Translations under genes and position numbers: made by a program
Assembly: GCF_001858325.1 (NCBI RefSeq)
Contig: NZ_MBPP01000001.1
Coordinates: 226,610 to 290,609, forward strand
Length of the DNA stretch: 64,000 bases
Origin: Marinobacter sp. AC-23
GTDB taxonomy: Bacteria; Pseudomonadota; Gammaproteobacteria; Pseudomonadales; Oleiphilaceae
Direction: 5' to 3'
The notes under the pieces: model-generated
Databases searched by the model: none
What the model was told of the DNA's origin: nothing
What the model saw: only the letters and a program-made list of their open reading frames with translations
Part shown: piece by piece, positions 43,567 to 54,245 of the stretch
Layout of the letters: every line of letters begins with the position of its first letter
Position numbering within the stretch: position 1 is the first letter of the stretch

Positions 43567-44045
43567 TTAACCAGGCGTCCGCGCTTGGTTCTTCCTGTAG
43601 TGCTTCTCCATTCCATCGAGAATGTTACGGAGTAACTGATCCAGGCATTCTCGATAGTTTTTATGGTCTGGGCGTCGAAACAAGGCGCTCAGCTCATGTT
43701 TGCTTATGTCGAACCCGTTCAGCTTAAGTATCCCAATCAAATCATCTGCATGTAGATTTAAAGCGATTTTCAGCTTACGCAACACCATGTTGTTGCTCAG
43801 AAAACGTTCAGGCTCAGGTGCTCCGTCACCCTTAGGCCTCTATTCTTTATGATCAGCCCGTTAAGAAAGCGCGCTAACTTTTCATCTTCACATAAAACAA
43901 ACTCAGGCTCGCCTTCCCGCGCCAACCAAGACATCAGCTCAGGCTTGCTTGCTTCATACCCGCCCAGCTTAAATATGGAAAGCGTAAGCTGATCGCTAAA
44001 ATCAAAAATATAGCGCACTCGGCGTAAGACATCGTTATTGTTGAT
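43567..44045 (-). CDS. DUF1456 family protein (frameshifted by one base; start uncertain)
   Basis: Two DUF1456 repeats can be read. The first is RYIFDFSDQLTLSIFKLGG and the second MVLRKLKIALNLHADDLIGILKLNGF, joined through a frame break near 43835-43838 at a GGCC stretch. One added base gives the linker GAPEPERFLSNN and a protein of about 159 residues, matching E. coli YehS in layout. The conserved N-terminus VINNNDVLRRVRYIF begins at an ATC/GTT codon with GGAGA upstream, so the true start is not a standard codon, or another base is missing. The first normal start is GTG 44018. Function is unknown; it is cytoplasmic. Confidence 0.78.
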
Positions 44046-44047
44046 AA

Positions 44048-44350
44048 CTAGCTCTCCTGGGCCGGCAAGCTCTCGCTGGTAGTCATGGCTTTTGGCGTAA
44101 TTTCTACATAAATGGTCATGATTTTGTTTTCAACAAGTTCATCGATACGTTTCATGAGCAGTGACAGGTGAACCTCAACCGCAGCTTCTTCCGATTGACC
44201 AAATTTGCAATCGAAGCCCCAATATACAGCGCCAGATGGCAGAGGTTTTTTACGTTCTTTTTTCAGAAACTTTCTGATGTCATGCTTCATCGAATCGACG
44301 ACGCGAGGCACTTTGATTTTCGGGTGGTCTAACTTAAAGGTCTTTTTCAT
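44048..44350 (-). CDS. DUF6172 family protein
   Basis: I start at ATG 44350 because the family typically begins MKKTFKLDHPKIKVPRV. The 100-residue protein is basic and soluble. The conserved centre is YWGFDCKFGQSEEAAVEVH. Its stop touches the start region of the DUF1456 gene, so the two form one transcript. No function is known for the family. The 266 bases between it and the next gene (44351-44616) contain no gene; a promoter for the plus-strand sulfatase probably lies there. Confidence 0.78.
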   Translation of the reverse strand: MKKTFKLDHPKIKVPRVVDSMKHDIRKFLKKERKKPLPSGAVYWGFDCKFGQSEEAAVEVHLSLLMKRIDELVENKIMTIYVEITPKAMTTSESLPAQES

Positions 44351-44616
44351 TGGGATCCTGCTGAGATGGTAGCCACTGCGCGCTGGAGAATTTCCAATGA
44401 CGCGCAATGTGAATTTTACACGGGGATTCTACCATTATTTGCAGCACAGCAGGTTGCCGGCTACCTCCATCACTCCATACTGACAGGCACCTTGGTGACA
44501 GGTCGACGTTTGACAATTTCTTGATGTTTTACTGACCCGTTACTGACGCGACCTACCCTATTCTGCACTCCCATTAATGATTCGCTCGGGCGAATTCTAC
44601 AAATGAGAGTGCAGAC

Positions 44617-46610
44617 ATGCCTTCACCCCATTCCTTCAAAAATCACTCGTTGCCCGAACGTGTGTACCGTTGGTTCAGCTGGGCTGGTGCCTACGCACCG
44701 CTATTAATGCTGTTTTTCGCAATACTTCTCGTCGGTAGCCTGTCCAGGGCAATGTTGGTGGCGTGGCAGTTTGATCGAGTTGCGGATACGTCAGTATGGC
44801 CGAGCATTTTTCTCCATGGGCTAAGGGTAGATCTAATCATGGCCGGCATGGCAGTGGCGCCGTTGGTTTTGCTCCTGCCGATTCTGGGCCATCGTTTCAG
44901 CTGGACGGTGTGGAAGCGACTAACTGGCCTCTGGTCTCTGATCGTTGTTTTTGTCTTTCTCTTCATGGAACTGTCAACGCCAACCTTTATCGCGGAGTAC
45001 GATACTCGGCCCAACCGTCTGTTTATCGAATACTTGGATTACCCCAAGGAGGTGTTAAGCATGCTTTGGGAGGGCTATCTTCCACCGTAGTCTTGGGGAT
45101 CCTTCTTTGTGTGTCACTGACCATTTTGTTCGCCTGGTTAATGCGGCCGTGGTCGCGGGAGGCTCAACCAGGCAGTTACGGTAAAGCGATGCTGGCGTGG
45201 CCCATTGTGGTTCTCGCTGTATTTATGAGTGTTCGTTCCACCACCGGCCATCGTCCTGCTAATCCGGCAATGTTCGCGCTGACCTCCGATGCCCTTGTGA
45301 ACTCCCTGATTCTTAACTCGACCTGGTCCGTGGCATTTGCAATCTATAACCTCAAACACGAGGTAGATGCGAGTGACAGTTACGGCCAAATGGAAATGTC
45401 ACAAATACTGGGTGAAGTCCGAAGCTCGCCATGGCTCAGTAGCACTGAGTTCAGCTCTCAGAAATTTCCGACACTGCACCATCAAACTCCGGTACAAAAA
45501 AGACCGCGTCCTCTTAATTTGGTCATCGTTTTGGAAGAGAGCCTGGGCGCTACATTTGTTGAATCACTCGGCGGCACTCCTGTCACGCCCCGCCTAGAGG
45601 CCTTGAAGGAATCTGGGTGGTGGTTCGAGAATTTGTATGCAACGGGCACAAGATCTGTACGGGGCATTGAGGCGGTGGTATCCGGATTTTTACCCTCTCC
45701 TGCTCGCAGTGTGGTGAAGCTATCTCTGTCCCAGACCGGATTTTTCACCCTCGGCGATTTGTTGGAACGCAAAGGCTATGACACCGGTTTTATCTATGGC
45801 GGAGAAGCCCACTTTGACAACATGCGCAGCTTTTTCACGGGCAATGGATTTGATGAAATAGTAGATCAAAAGGATTACGCCAACCCCGCATTTACCGGAA
45901 GCTGGGGTGTCAGTGACGAAGACCTGTTCGCAAAAGCCCATGAAGATCTCCAGAGGCTGCATGCTGCTGGAAAGCCCTTTTTCCGTTTGGTTTTTTCGTC
46001 GTCTAATCACACGCCGTTTGAATATCCTGACAACAGAATTGAACGCTACGACGAAGAGAAAAACACCGTTAATAACGCTGTCAAATATGCGGACCATGCT
46101 TTAGGCGACTTCATAGATACCGCACGGAACAGCGACTACTGGAAGGATACCCTGTTCCTGATTGTGGCGGATCACGACGCCAGGGTTTGGGGCGATGAAT
46201 TGGTCCCTATAAAGAATTTTCAGATTCCTGGGCTAATACTTGGAGCAGACATTGAAGGCAGACAGATTGACACGCTAACAAGCCAGATTGATCTTGCCCC
46301 AACGCTGCTTTCAATCATGGGAATTGCCAGCGAGCATCCCATGATAGGCCGTGACTTAGCCAGGTTCCCAAATGAACCCGGCCGAGCGATCATGCAGTTC
46401 AATGATTATTACGCGTGGATGGACAACGAATTCAACGTAACTGTGTTGCGTCCCGACCAAGAGCCGTTGGCAGGAATTTATTCACCGGAAGCCGGTAGCA
46501 CTCAGTACCTGACAGATGAACCGCAAGAAATGGCCATAAGGAAAGCTCTGGCACACGCCCTTCTCCCACTGAAGTTGTACCAGGAGCAAGCCTACGGGCT
46601 ACCTGATTGA
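44617..46610 (+). CDS. LTA-synthase-family sulfatase/phosphoethanolamine transferase-like (frameshifted)
   Basis: The reconstructed length is 664 residues. The N-terminal half has five membrane helices (YAPLLMLFFAILLVGSLSRA and others). The frame breaks at a TT pair (45080-45081); one T restores GYLSTVVLGILL. The periplasmic domain is an alkaline-phosphatase-fold sulfatase. Its nucleophile is probably the Thr in NLYATGTRSVRG, and metal ligands include Glu in VIVLEES, DHDARVWG and the SSNHTPFEYP His. This fold transfers phosphoglycerol or phosphoethanolamine from lipids. It converges with a two-component kinase and lies near lipid-modifying genes, suggesting envelope decoration. Confidence 0.85.
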
Positions 46611-46615
46611 CATCA

Positions 46616-47904
46616 TCAGTCAAGGCTATGCACATGGATCATAAACTCAGTACCTTCACTGTCTGACTTCGGGATCTCAAGATCCCAGCCTAGCCGTTCA
46701 CAAACCAAACGGACAATCAGCAACCCGAAGGTGGTGTTGCTGAACTCTCCAGGCTTGGGATTGGTGACGCTGGGCGCATCGGCAGAACTCAGATGCTCAG
46801 CAACATTGATTGGAAGCCCGGATCCAAAGTCGCGCACCGAGATTCGGTTTTCCATCATTTGAACCTCCACTTCGGCATGAGTGTGGCGAAGCGCATTTTG
46901 CAACAAATTGCGCATCAACATGCGTACCAAAGCGGGATGGTTGTGACTCTCAACCCCGGGCTATTGTTGTAAACCGTGATTCGTCCGGCATGATCCGGAT
47001 GTCCATGTTCGAGATCATCAATCGTGTTCTGGACGACCTCTTGCAGCAAAATGGTTCTCGCACCGCCTTCGGACGCTTCGCTGCGGGCCAGTTCAAGCAG
47101 AACTTCTGTATCGTCTCGCATGGTTTGCATGGCCCGGCGAATACGGGCGAGGGTTTTCTGATCTGCCGCCGACAAACTTTGTCGTTGTTCCAACACATTC
47201 AGGGCGCCACTCATCACGGCTAACGGTGTGCGAAGCTCATGACTGGCGAGTTTAACAAACGATTTCTCCCGCTCAATGTGATGTTCCAGCGCTGACAGAA
47301 ACCGGTTAAACGCTTCGGCAATGTCGCAAAACTCCTGATCACGGTAGCCCGTATCAATTTGCCGCATGGACGATCCGGGGCTCGTGTTCATGACTTCATG
47401 GGTTAGCTTCCTGAAGGGTCGTACCAAGTATTGGGCGCCTGTTCGGGCAACAAAAAAGCCGACGAGGAGCATGAAGCCCGCCACGCCGACCAGAGCAAGC
47501 TGAACCAGGGATTTACGATTTTCCATGATGGTAATGTCCTGGGCCAGGAAGAGCTTGCCGTCAGGTTGTTCCAGCTGCTCGCCGACTATCAGCAGCGTTG
47601 TCTCACCTATCTCGATTTCCTGGGAAAACGGCAGCGAGCGGCTACGGAAATATTCAGGCAGTACAATATCCGCCTCGCCTTTTGGGAGAAAAACGGCCTC
47701 CAACTGGGCCGTTTTTATGGGGTGAAACGTCCCTTGTTGAACTTGTTTCGTGAAATACTCGGCTTCAGCCTTAAGCTCCAGACTCAGAATAGTGTCCTCA
47801 ACGTCGTGAACAAAAATCTCAACAATGAGCATCGAGGCTGCGGTTGTGACGGCAATCAGCAAAAACAGGGTTCGTGCCAAACGGGTGGTCAAAGATGACT
47901 TCAT
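46616..47904 (-). CDS. Sensor histidine kinase (frameshifted by one base)
   Basis: The reconstructed length is 429 residues. Two membrane helices (about 8-28 and 135-158) surround a periplasmic sensor. The phosphoacceptor box is LASHELRTPLAVMSG. The frame breaks at a C4 run (46954-46957 on the plus strand); one extra base restores SPGVESHNHPALVRML and the catalytic N box (NLLQNALRH). The catalytic core ends with RDFGSGLP and FGLLIVRLVC; the second glycine of the last box is replaced, which is a little unusual. It overlaps the response regulator by 4 bases and converges on the sulfatase with 5 bases between stops. Confidence 0.87.
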
Positions 47905-48620
47905 GGTGTGTCTGTATTCTCTTTCTCAGGAACTTCCAGGCGGTACCCCCGCCCATGGATGGTTTTTACGAGCGAGCTACCCAGGCCTGCCTGCAGGGAT
48001 TTCCGAAGCGTATAAATGTGAGTCCGGAGACTGTTGCCTTCGGTTTCTCCATGGCGGGCTCCCCACAACACATCACTCAACGCCTCATGACTGAGAAAAC
48101 TCGGGTACGCTCGAACGAGTAATTCAAAAAGCCGCGCTGGTGTGCCAGACAACACTGTTTTCGATCCACGCAACTCCACCTCCAGCGTACCCGGATCGAA
48201 CCGAATATCACCAGCTGCCAAGACCGGTCGCTGCGGCGAGTAGCGCCTATGCAGAGCTTCAATCCGCAGCTGTAACTCGCGTAGCTCAAACGGCTTCACG
48301 AGGTAATCATCGGCACCGCAGTCAAACCCTTTCTCTTTATCGTTCAAGGCACTCAGTGCCGTCATTAGAATAATCGGGGTCTGGCATTGCAGGTCCTGGC
48401 GAATGCGCCGACAAATATCATACCCATTGACGCCGGGCAGCATCAGGTCGAGTACCACAACGTCATAGCTTTGCGTGCTCAACAGATGCAGAGCGGTTAA
48501 ACCATCGGCGGCGAAATCCAGTATGTAGCGATCTTCGCCCAGGAACTCGAACAGGTTTTCCGCAAGATCCACCTGGTCTTCGACAATCAATAGCCTGAGC
48601 GGTGGTTGGTTAAGTGTCAT
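47901..48620 (-). CDS. OmpR-family response regulator
   Basis: ATG 48620 (MTLNQPPLRLLIVEDQ) is preferred. The 239-residue protein has an intact receiver domain (VVVLDLMLPGVNGYD, conserved ILMTALSA and DDYLVKPF) and a winged-helix output domain (LSGTPARLFELLVRAYPSFLSHEAL...LRTHIYTLRKSL). It overlaps the ArnT-like gene end by 11 bases and the kinase gene by 4, so all belong to one operon. Its likely targets are the envelope genes around it. Confidence 0.92.
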   Translation of the reverse strand: MTLNQPPLRLLIVEDQVDLAENLFEFLGEDRYILDFAADGLTALHLLSTQSYDVVVLDLMLPGVNGYDICRRIRQDLQCQTPIILMTALSALNDKEKGFDCGADDYLVKPFELRELQLRIEALHRRYSPQRPVLAAGDIRFDPGTLEVELRGSKTVLSGTPARLFELLVRAYPSFLSHEALSDVLWGARHGETEGNSLRTHIYTLRKSLQAGLGSSLVKTIHGRGYRLEVPEKENTDTP

Positions 48621-50107
48621 TCGAGCGAGCTCCATTGGCGTTAGACACCGGCTGCTGATCCGTTAGCAGTCCCTCAATGACCAACAGTTGGTGGCGTCTA
48701 TTTTCCATAATCTTTCGAGCCGAATTGGATAATTTGGCCACTTTGTCGTCTGACCAGGTTCGAGGAACCGCGACATACAAACGTTGAAACGTGTTATGTC
48801 CCTGCAAGTTGTTCAAACCGTTTTTGGTCACTTCGACAGCGGTTCCGTCTGAGTAGAACCTGGCTGAAAATGGCAGAGTATCCAGATAAATCAACGGGCT
48901 GTCATCGGCGTTCCTGACCTGCTGATAATAGCTTACCAGTTCTTTCTCTGTTTTCAGTGGCGTCCAGCTACTGCAGCCAGCACAACGAATACCGTCAGTA
49001 AAACAGGAACCAGCGCCACCCCCCCAGTCCTCATCCGGGACAACCAGAGAGACTCGCATTCCGACGCCCAACGGCCGATTAAAATGGCGGTGAACGGCAA
49101 CGAGGGCAATATATACGTCCAGAGAGTATTGCCTGCGAGCGTAAAAAATAGCATTGGTGCCAACGCGCTTGCCAGCAAAAAGCTTACGCCGGGATTCGAT
49201 ATTGTCTTGCTTACGATTCCGTTTCTTTTGCCTCTAAACCACGCCAGTACCAGGCTCACCAGCGCAACGATGCCCCAGGGGAACGAGGCCCACAACCAGA
49301 ACACCCAGATCATGCCTTTGGGCTGTGTGTGGGCGCTTCCATATAGGTCGCCTGCCCATCCAGGTCCAGAAAGCGGCGAATATGCTCGCCCACAATAAAA
49401 TAATCCAGAAACCCGGGAGTCTTGAGTTCAGCCAGTATATACCAAGGGCAGACCAGCAGGGCCGTCATCAGGGTGCCTCGCCACCAGGGCAGCCGGCGCA
49501 GGTTGCTGATCGCTTCCCTCCATGAAAGCAGCAACCACAGCATGATGGGAATTCCGATTAGAACCAAAGCCAACGGGCCCTTGGAAAGCAGCCCAATGAC
49601 CAACCCTAAAAAGAAGAGCCATCGCCAAGCACCGCGCTCCCCCGACATCACCAAACAAAAGCTGATTAGAGTAAGAGTGGTGCCCAGCGCCAGGAAAGCG
49701 TCGGTCATCACGGCGCCAGCGCTGATGTAAGTTAAGGCCATGGTTGCAAAAACCAGACAACTCCATTGGGCGACCTGAACAGTCCAGAGTTGCTTGGCAA
49801 GACGCCAGACCAGCCATACCATAGCGAGCGTTGCCAGCCACGACGGAAAGCGCAGCGAAAATTCCGAGACACCAAACACTTTGATTGCCGCCGCCTGCGC
49901 CCAGAACGACAAGGGCGGCTTGCCCCAGAAAGGTACACCGGGCTCAAACCAGGGCGTAATCCAATCGCCGGTTTCGGCCATTAACCGAGCGATTTCGGCG
50001 TAGCGAGGCTCGGTGGTGTCGGCAAAGGGGAAAAAAGCCATACCGATAAAACGGCTAACTAACACTGCAGCCAGTATTAGCAGCCACACATTAAACCGCT
50101 TTGACAT
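48610..50107 (-). CDS. ArnT-like glycosyltransferase, GT-C fold (two frameshifts)
   Basis: The reconstructed length is about 499 residues. The N-terminus FFPFADTTEPRYAEIARLM has the acidic residues of the catalytic loop of ArnT/PMT enzymes. The following helices, including PFWGKPPLSFWAQAA, match the same family. The frame is lost near 49331-49333 (C run, restoring APHTQPKGMIWVF) and again near 48970 (restoring SWTPLKTEK). Such proteins transfer a sugar from a polyprenyl phosphate to lipid A or other periplasmic acceptors. It follows a GT2 polyprenyl-phosphate glycosyltransferase and a GtrA flippase, the three-component set used for periplasmic sugar addition. Confidence 0.85.
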
Positions 50108-51130
50108 GACGCGTCCCTGTCGTTTTGCGGCTGGCCTTCTGACGCATCCCCTCCCGGTTTTCGATCACTTCCTCTGTCAGGTACACCGGTCGACGCTTTG
50201 ATTCTATGTAGGTCTTGCCGACGTATTCCCCCACAATGCCCACGCTCATCAACTGAATGCCACCCAAAAAACTAATGATGGCCACAAGCGACGGGTAACC
50301 GCTGGTGGCATCGCCCAGCATGAGTGCCTTTACCACAATCCACACTCCGAATACCGCACCCATACTGGCGGCAATAAGCCCGATAACCGTTGCCCAGCGC
50401 AGCGGAGATACAGAAAATGACGTTAGCCCCTCCAGTGCCAAACCGACCAGCCCCGGGTAGTCCCATTTAGTCTCACCTGCCGCCCGCGGCTCACGATCGT
50501 ACTGAATGACCTGAGTGGGCATGCCAATCCAGCAAACAGGCCCTTCATATAGCGGTTGCGTTCCTTCAACACCAGTAAAGCGTTAACGGCTTTTCGACTC
50601 ATCAGCCGAAAGTCTCCGGTATCTACCGGGATGTTCGTTCGACTGGTTCGGTTCAACAACCGGTAAAACAGGTGCGCGCTCCAGCGTTTGAACGCAGTTT
50701 CGCCTACCCGTGAGCGACGCTGCATCAGGACAACATCAGCACCCGACTGCCAGCATTCGACCATGGCCGGAATTTGCTCAGGCGGATCTTGCAGGTCTGC
50801 ATCCAACACGATCACCGCATCGCCCCTGGCGTGCTCCAACCCTGCGGTCATTGCAGCCTCCTTACCGAAATTGCGACTCAATTTGATAAGCCGAATGCTG
50901 GGCGTTCGGTCGATCACTCCACGGATGTACTGGGCGCTACCATCGTCACTGCCATCGTCAATCAGCACGATTTCCCAGTGCAGATCCAACTTGGCAAGCA
51001 CCGGCAGAACCCGCTCAAAAAACAGCGGCAGCATCGGGCGTTCGTTGTACAGCGGCACCACCAGTGATAGCAGCGATTTATTATGCGAACCATCGAACGG
51101 TACGGAGGGGAATTCAACGCGTTTGTTCAT
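50091..51130 (-). CDS. GT2 polyprenyl-phosphate glycosyltransferase (frameshifted)
   Basis: ATG 51130 starts MNKRVEFPSVPF. The reconstructed length is 346 residues. The GT2 domain has LLSLVVPLYNERPMLPLFFE, IVLIDDGSDDGS and VIVLDADLQDPPE, the DxD-type donor site. The frame breaks near 50532; one base restores KGLFAWIGMPTQV. Two C-terminal helices follow (RWATVIGLIAASMGAVFGVW; SLVAIISFLGGIQLMSVG), as in GtrB/ArnC-type enzymes. It makes a polyprenyl-phosphate sugar on the cytoplasmic face. It overlaps GtrA and the ArnT-like gene on both sides. Confidence 0.88.
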
Positions 51131-51503
51131 GGAAAACCAGCCTCTGGTAGACAATGTAATTCAGTGCAGCAACAAGCCCTGTGGCCACGATTTGTGACAA
51201 CGAGACAGGCAGCGCCAGAACATTATTGAACAGGAAGAAAAAGAAGAGATTGCATAGCCAAGCGACCATGCAGGAGCCGATGTAGCGCCACAACGTAATT
51301 ATGTGAGGGCCGGCATTGCGAAAGGCTAAACGCCGCTGGAGGCCATAGTTTAATACCGCTCCGGAAACGCTTCCGCTTGCGGTAGCCAATGTTGGCTCAA
51401 GCCCGGCGCTGACCAGTGCAGCCATCACAAGCCAGTGGAACAGCGTAGCAAGGCCTCCGGCCGCTACAAATCCCTGTAATTGGCGAGGAAAGACTGTGTT
51501 CAT
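51114..51503 (-). CDS. GtrA-family membrane protein
   Basis: ATG 51503 (MNTVFPRQLQGFVAAGGLATL) gives 129 residues with four membrane helices. The pattern VSGAVLNYGLQRRLAFRN is characteristic of GtrA flippase-like proteins. It likely flips the polyprenyl-phosphate sugar made by the adjacent GT2 enzyme so that the ArnT-like protein can use it. It is the first gene of the minus-strand operon and overlaps the GT2 gene by 17 bases. Confidence 0.88.
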   Translation of the reverse strand: MNTVFPRQLQGFVAAGGLATLFHWLVMAALVSAGLEPTLATASGSVSGAVLNYGLQRRLAFRNAGPHIITLWRYIGSCMVAWLCNLFFFFLFNNVLALPVSLSQIVATGLVAALNYIVYQRLVFHEQTR

Positions 51504-51656
51504 GAGAAAACCCACCACATTGACGGCTGAAACAGTCGCCGTAAGTTTGAGTAGGTATAGTGACCCAACTTACATCATGGCTTTGTGGAGGTTTTATCAG
51601 GAAAATGTCAAAACCTGGCGGATTGGGGTTTATCTCATAAGTATTTTCGACAGCCC

Positions 51657-54245
51657 CTACTTCATCAGTCTACGAAACCCGCCCGAAATCAGCACATTCA
51701 ACTCGTTAAAGATTTGGGGAGTGGCCAGTCCCCCGGGGGTGGCCAGATAGATCGGGCTCCACTCCGGGTCAAATTTCTCTTTAAACGCCCTGAGCCCTTC
51801 GAAGTTGTAAAAATGTTCGCCGTGCTCATAAACAAAACCTCCGATACGGTTCCAGATCGGCGCCAACTGGCGGTTCTCTATGCCCGAAAAAGGCGCAGCA
51901 CCCAACGAGAACCAGTGATAGCCTTGGGCTGCGCTCCATAGCATGAGTTCCGCAAGCAGCGCATCCACCGCGAACCCGGGCCCGCCCGGGCGGTGCCGCA
52001 TCAGGTCAAAGGACAGTTCGTTCAAATGAGCGCCTTTAAAGATGTTGGCGAAAGCGACAATCTCACCCGAATTACTGCGCATGACGGCCACATCAAAATT
52101 GGAGATATAACCTTCTTCAAAGGCTCCAAGAGCAAACCCCTTCTCCTCCCCTTGCTTGCTTTCAAGCCACGCATTTGAGATGGATCGCAAGTCCGCCATC
52201 AATGAAGAGAGCATGGCCGCAGGAACAACTTCAAACACAAAACCGTCCCGGGCTGCACGGTTACGTGCCTGACGCAGGTTTTTCCGGCTCGGACCTTCAA
52301 GCGTGAAGGTGCGCAGGTCGACCCGCGCCAGCTCGCCGATCTTTAGGATCGACAGGCCAAGATCGAGAAAAACCGGAATATACCTCAGCGATATAGCGTA
52401 GAAGGCGCATCGTTTTCCCTGTCGGTCGGCCATTTCGCGAAGCTGCCAGACAAGTTTCTTTGCCATTTTCGCATCACCTATTGGATCGCCCTTCGCGATC
52501 AGCGACCGGCCAGTATCGGCATAAGCGATAAACGCACTCTCGTCGTCAGAAACAAGAAATGCCTTGTCCCCCATCAACGCGATGTTCGCCTCGGTGTCTT
52601 CGCTTGCTGTGACAAGCCTGCGCACTACGTTGGGAATCGGCTCCAGGCGCTTGCGGCTGGCCTTACCCGTTATCAGGGAATTGAGCGCGATCACAGCCAG
52701 GGTAACCGCCCCGGCAAGACTTGCCCGCAGGAAGCGCGAAGCGTCCCCGTGCCATGTAAAATCCCACCAGAGCGCGTTACGATAAGATAGATGAGATTGG
52801 GCAAAAAGCCCTATCCAGAATGCCGCCGCCAGAAGGGCCAATGTGCTGATGATCCAGGTCTCGTTTAGCCGGAACACGGATACGCTGTCAGCACGATAAA
52901 ATGCGGGGCGGAAAAGCCCCAATACGGCCAGCGTAGCAAGCATCGACAAAGATTCCTCCCAATCCAGTCCTTTCAGCAGCGATGCAAGCAATCCCAGAAC
53001 AATCAGCCCCATCGCCACCACCCAGGCGCGGTAAAGCTTGCGATAGAGACCCCGTGCCACGACGATCAAAAAAAGTCCGGTGATGCTGCCCACCAGATGC
53101 GACACTTCGATAAAAGAAAGGGGCAAGAGTTCGCGCAACACACCCAAGCGCGACTGTTCGGCAGGCAGACTGCCCGATACCAGAAGCAGCACCCCGGCAA
53201 GCAGTGCGATTCCCGCTGCAACTGGCGGAACCAGTGGCTGGAATGCGCGCCAGATGGTTTTCGCCCCGCCGGTAAGTTCTCGCCGCCGCGCCATGCCTGC
53301 TATCAGGCTTAGGCCCAAAACTGCGGCGATGAAGGGGACGATCGTGTAGATCACGCGATAAAGCAAAAGTGCTGCCAGAACGTCCGAGCGCCCCGAGACG
53401 CCCAATCCTGAGATGATTGTTGCCTCAAACACACCCAGCCCGCCCGGGGAGTGGCTGAGGATGCCTAAAGCGACCGCGCCAAAATAGATCGTAATGAAAT
53501 ACGGCAGATTCTGAATTGCATCGGCGGGAATCAGAACGTAAAGCACCAGGGCAGCACTAATGAGATCGAGCAGCCCTGCGCCGGTTAGTACAGCGCCAAG
53601 TTTTGCGCCTGGCAAGGGGATGCTGAAACCTCCCGCTTTCAACTGTCGCCTGCCGGTTGCCAGCCAGAAAAGATAGGCAACCAGCCCTCCCAGAATCACG
53701 AGACCGGTTCCCGTTTCAACCGCTGGAGGTATTGGCAACACCGCGCTCAAACCCGATGGGTGGAATATCAGCAGACTGCCAAATACCAGCGCCAGGCCAG
53801 AACAAAAGCCACTCCAGGATATCGCGATGATTCCTGAGACCGATGCCAGATCGAGACCGAACGACGAATAGACACGGTAACGGGCGGCCGTGCCTGTCAG
53901 ATACGAGACGCCTAACAATCCGGATATTGCGTAGCCCGCCGCTCCAGCCAGTGCGGCAATGCGGAAAGGCACTTTTGATGGTGCGACCAAGTTGACGGCA
54001 AGGGCATCATAAAATGAGATGCCGACAAAACTGATTGCCGTAAAACCGAGCGCTTCGAGCAATGAAACTGATGAAGCCGCGAGCAGGTCGGCTTTCACGT
54101 CGACCCATTTCACATGGGCCGCCAAACTGTGCAGGGCGAAAATTGCAATCACCACAATGACAATGGGAACTGCAATCCTGACGGCTGGGTGTTTAATGAT
54201 CCGCAGCCACCTACCATGAGGCAGCGTGCTTTCAGCGAATGCCAT
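51657..54245 (-). CDS. mprF: Bifunctional lysylphosphatidylglycerol synthetase/flippase
   Basis: The 862-residue protein matches full-length MprF. The first ~540 residues hold about 14 membrane helices, including SHSPGGLGVFEATI and GVSYLTGTAARYRVYS of the flippase part. The C-terminal ~300 residues form the soluble aminoacyl-transferase domain (GDPIGDAKMAKKLVWQL, LAPIWNRIGGFVYEHGEHFYNFEGLRAFKEKFDPEW). It transfers an amino acid from tRNA to phosphatidylglycerol, reducing surface negative charge and aiding resistance to cationic peptides. Whether Lys or Ala is used cannot be read here. Its start overlaps the DUF1003 gene end by 14 bases. Confidence 0.95.
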   Translation of the reverse strand: MAFAESTLPHGRWLRIIKHPAVRIAVPIVIVVIAIFALHSLAAHVKWVDVKADLLAASSVSLLEALGFTAISFVGISFYDALAVNLVAPSKVPFRIAALAGAAGYAISGLLGVSYLTGTAARYRVYSSFGLDLASVSGIIAISWSGFCSGLALVFGSLLIFHPSGLSAVLPIPPAVETGTGLVILGGLVAYLFWLATGRRQLKAGGFSIPLPGAKLGAVLTGAGLLDLISAALVLYVLIPADAIQNLPYFITIYFGAVALGILSHSPGGLGVFEATIISGLGVSGRSDVLAALLLYRVIYTIVPFIAAVLGLSLIAGMARRRELTGGAKTIWRAFQPLVPPVAAGIALLAGVLLLVSGSLPAEQSRLGVLRELLPLSFIEVSHLVGSITGLFLIVVARGLYRKLYRAWVVAMGLIVLGLLASLLKGLDWEESLSMLATLAVLGLFRPAFYRADSVSVFRLNETWIISTLALLAAAFWIGLFAQSHLSYRNALWWDFTWHGDASRFLRASLAGAVTLAVIALNSLITGKASRKRLEPIPNVVRRLVTASEDTEANIALMGDKAFLVSDDESAFIAYADTGRSLIAKGDPIGDAKMAKKLVWQLREMADRQGKRCAFYAISLRYIPVFLDLGLSILKIGELARVDLRTFTLEGPSRKNLRQARNRAARDGFVFEVVPAAMLSSLMADLRSISNAWLESKQGEEKGFALGAFEEGYISNFDVAVMRSNSGEIVAFANIFKGAHLNELSFDLMRHRPGGPGFAVDALLAELMLWSAAQGYHWFSLGAAPFSGIENRQLAPIWNRIGGFVYEHGEHFYNFEGLRAFKEKFDPEWSPIYLATPGGLATPQIFNELNVLISGGFRRLMK

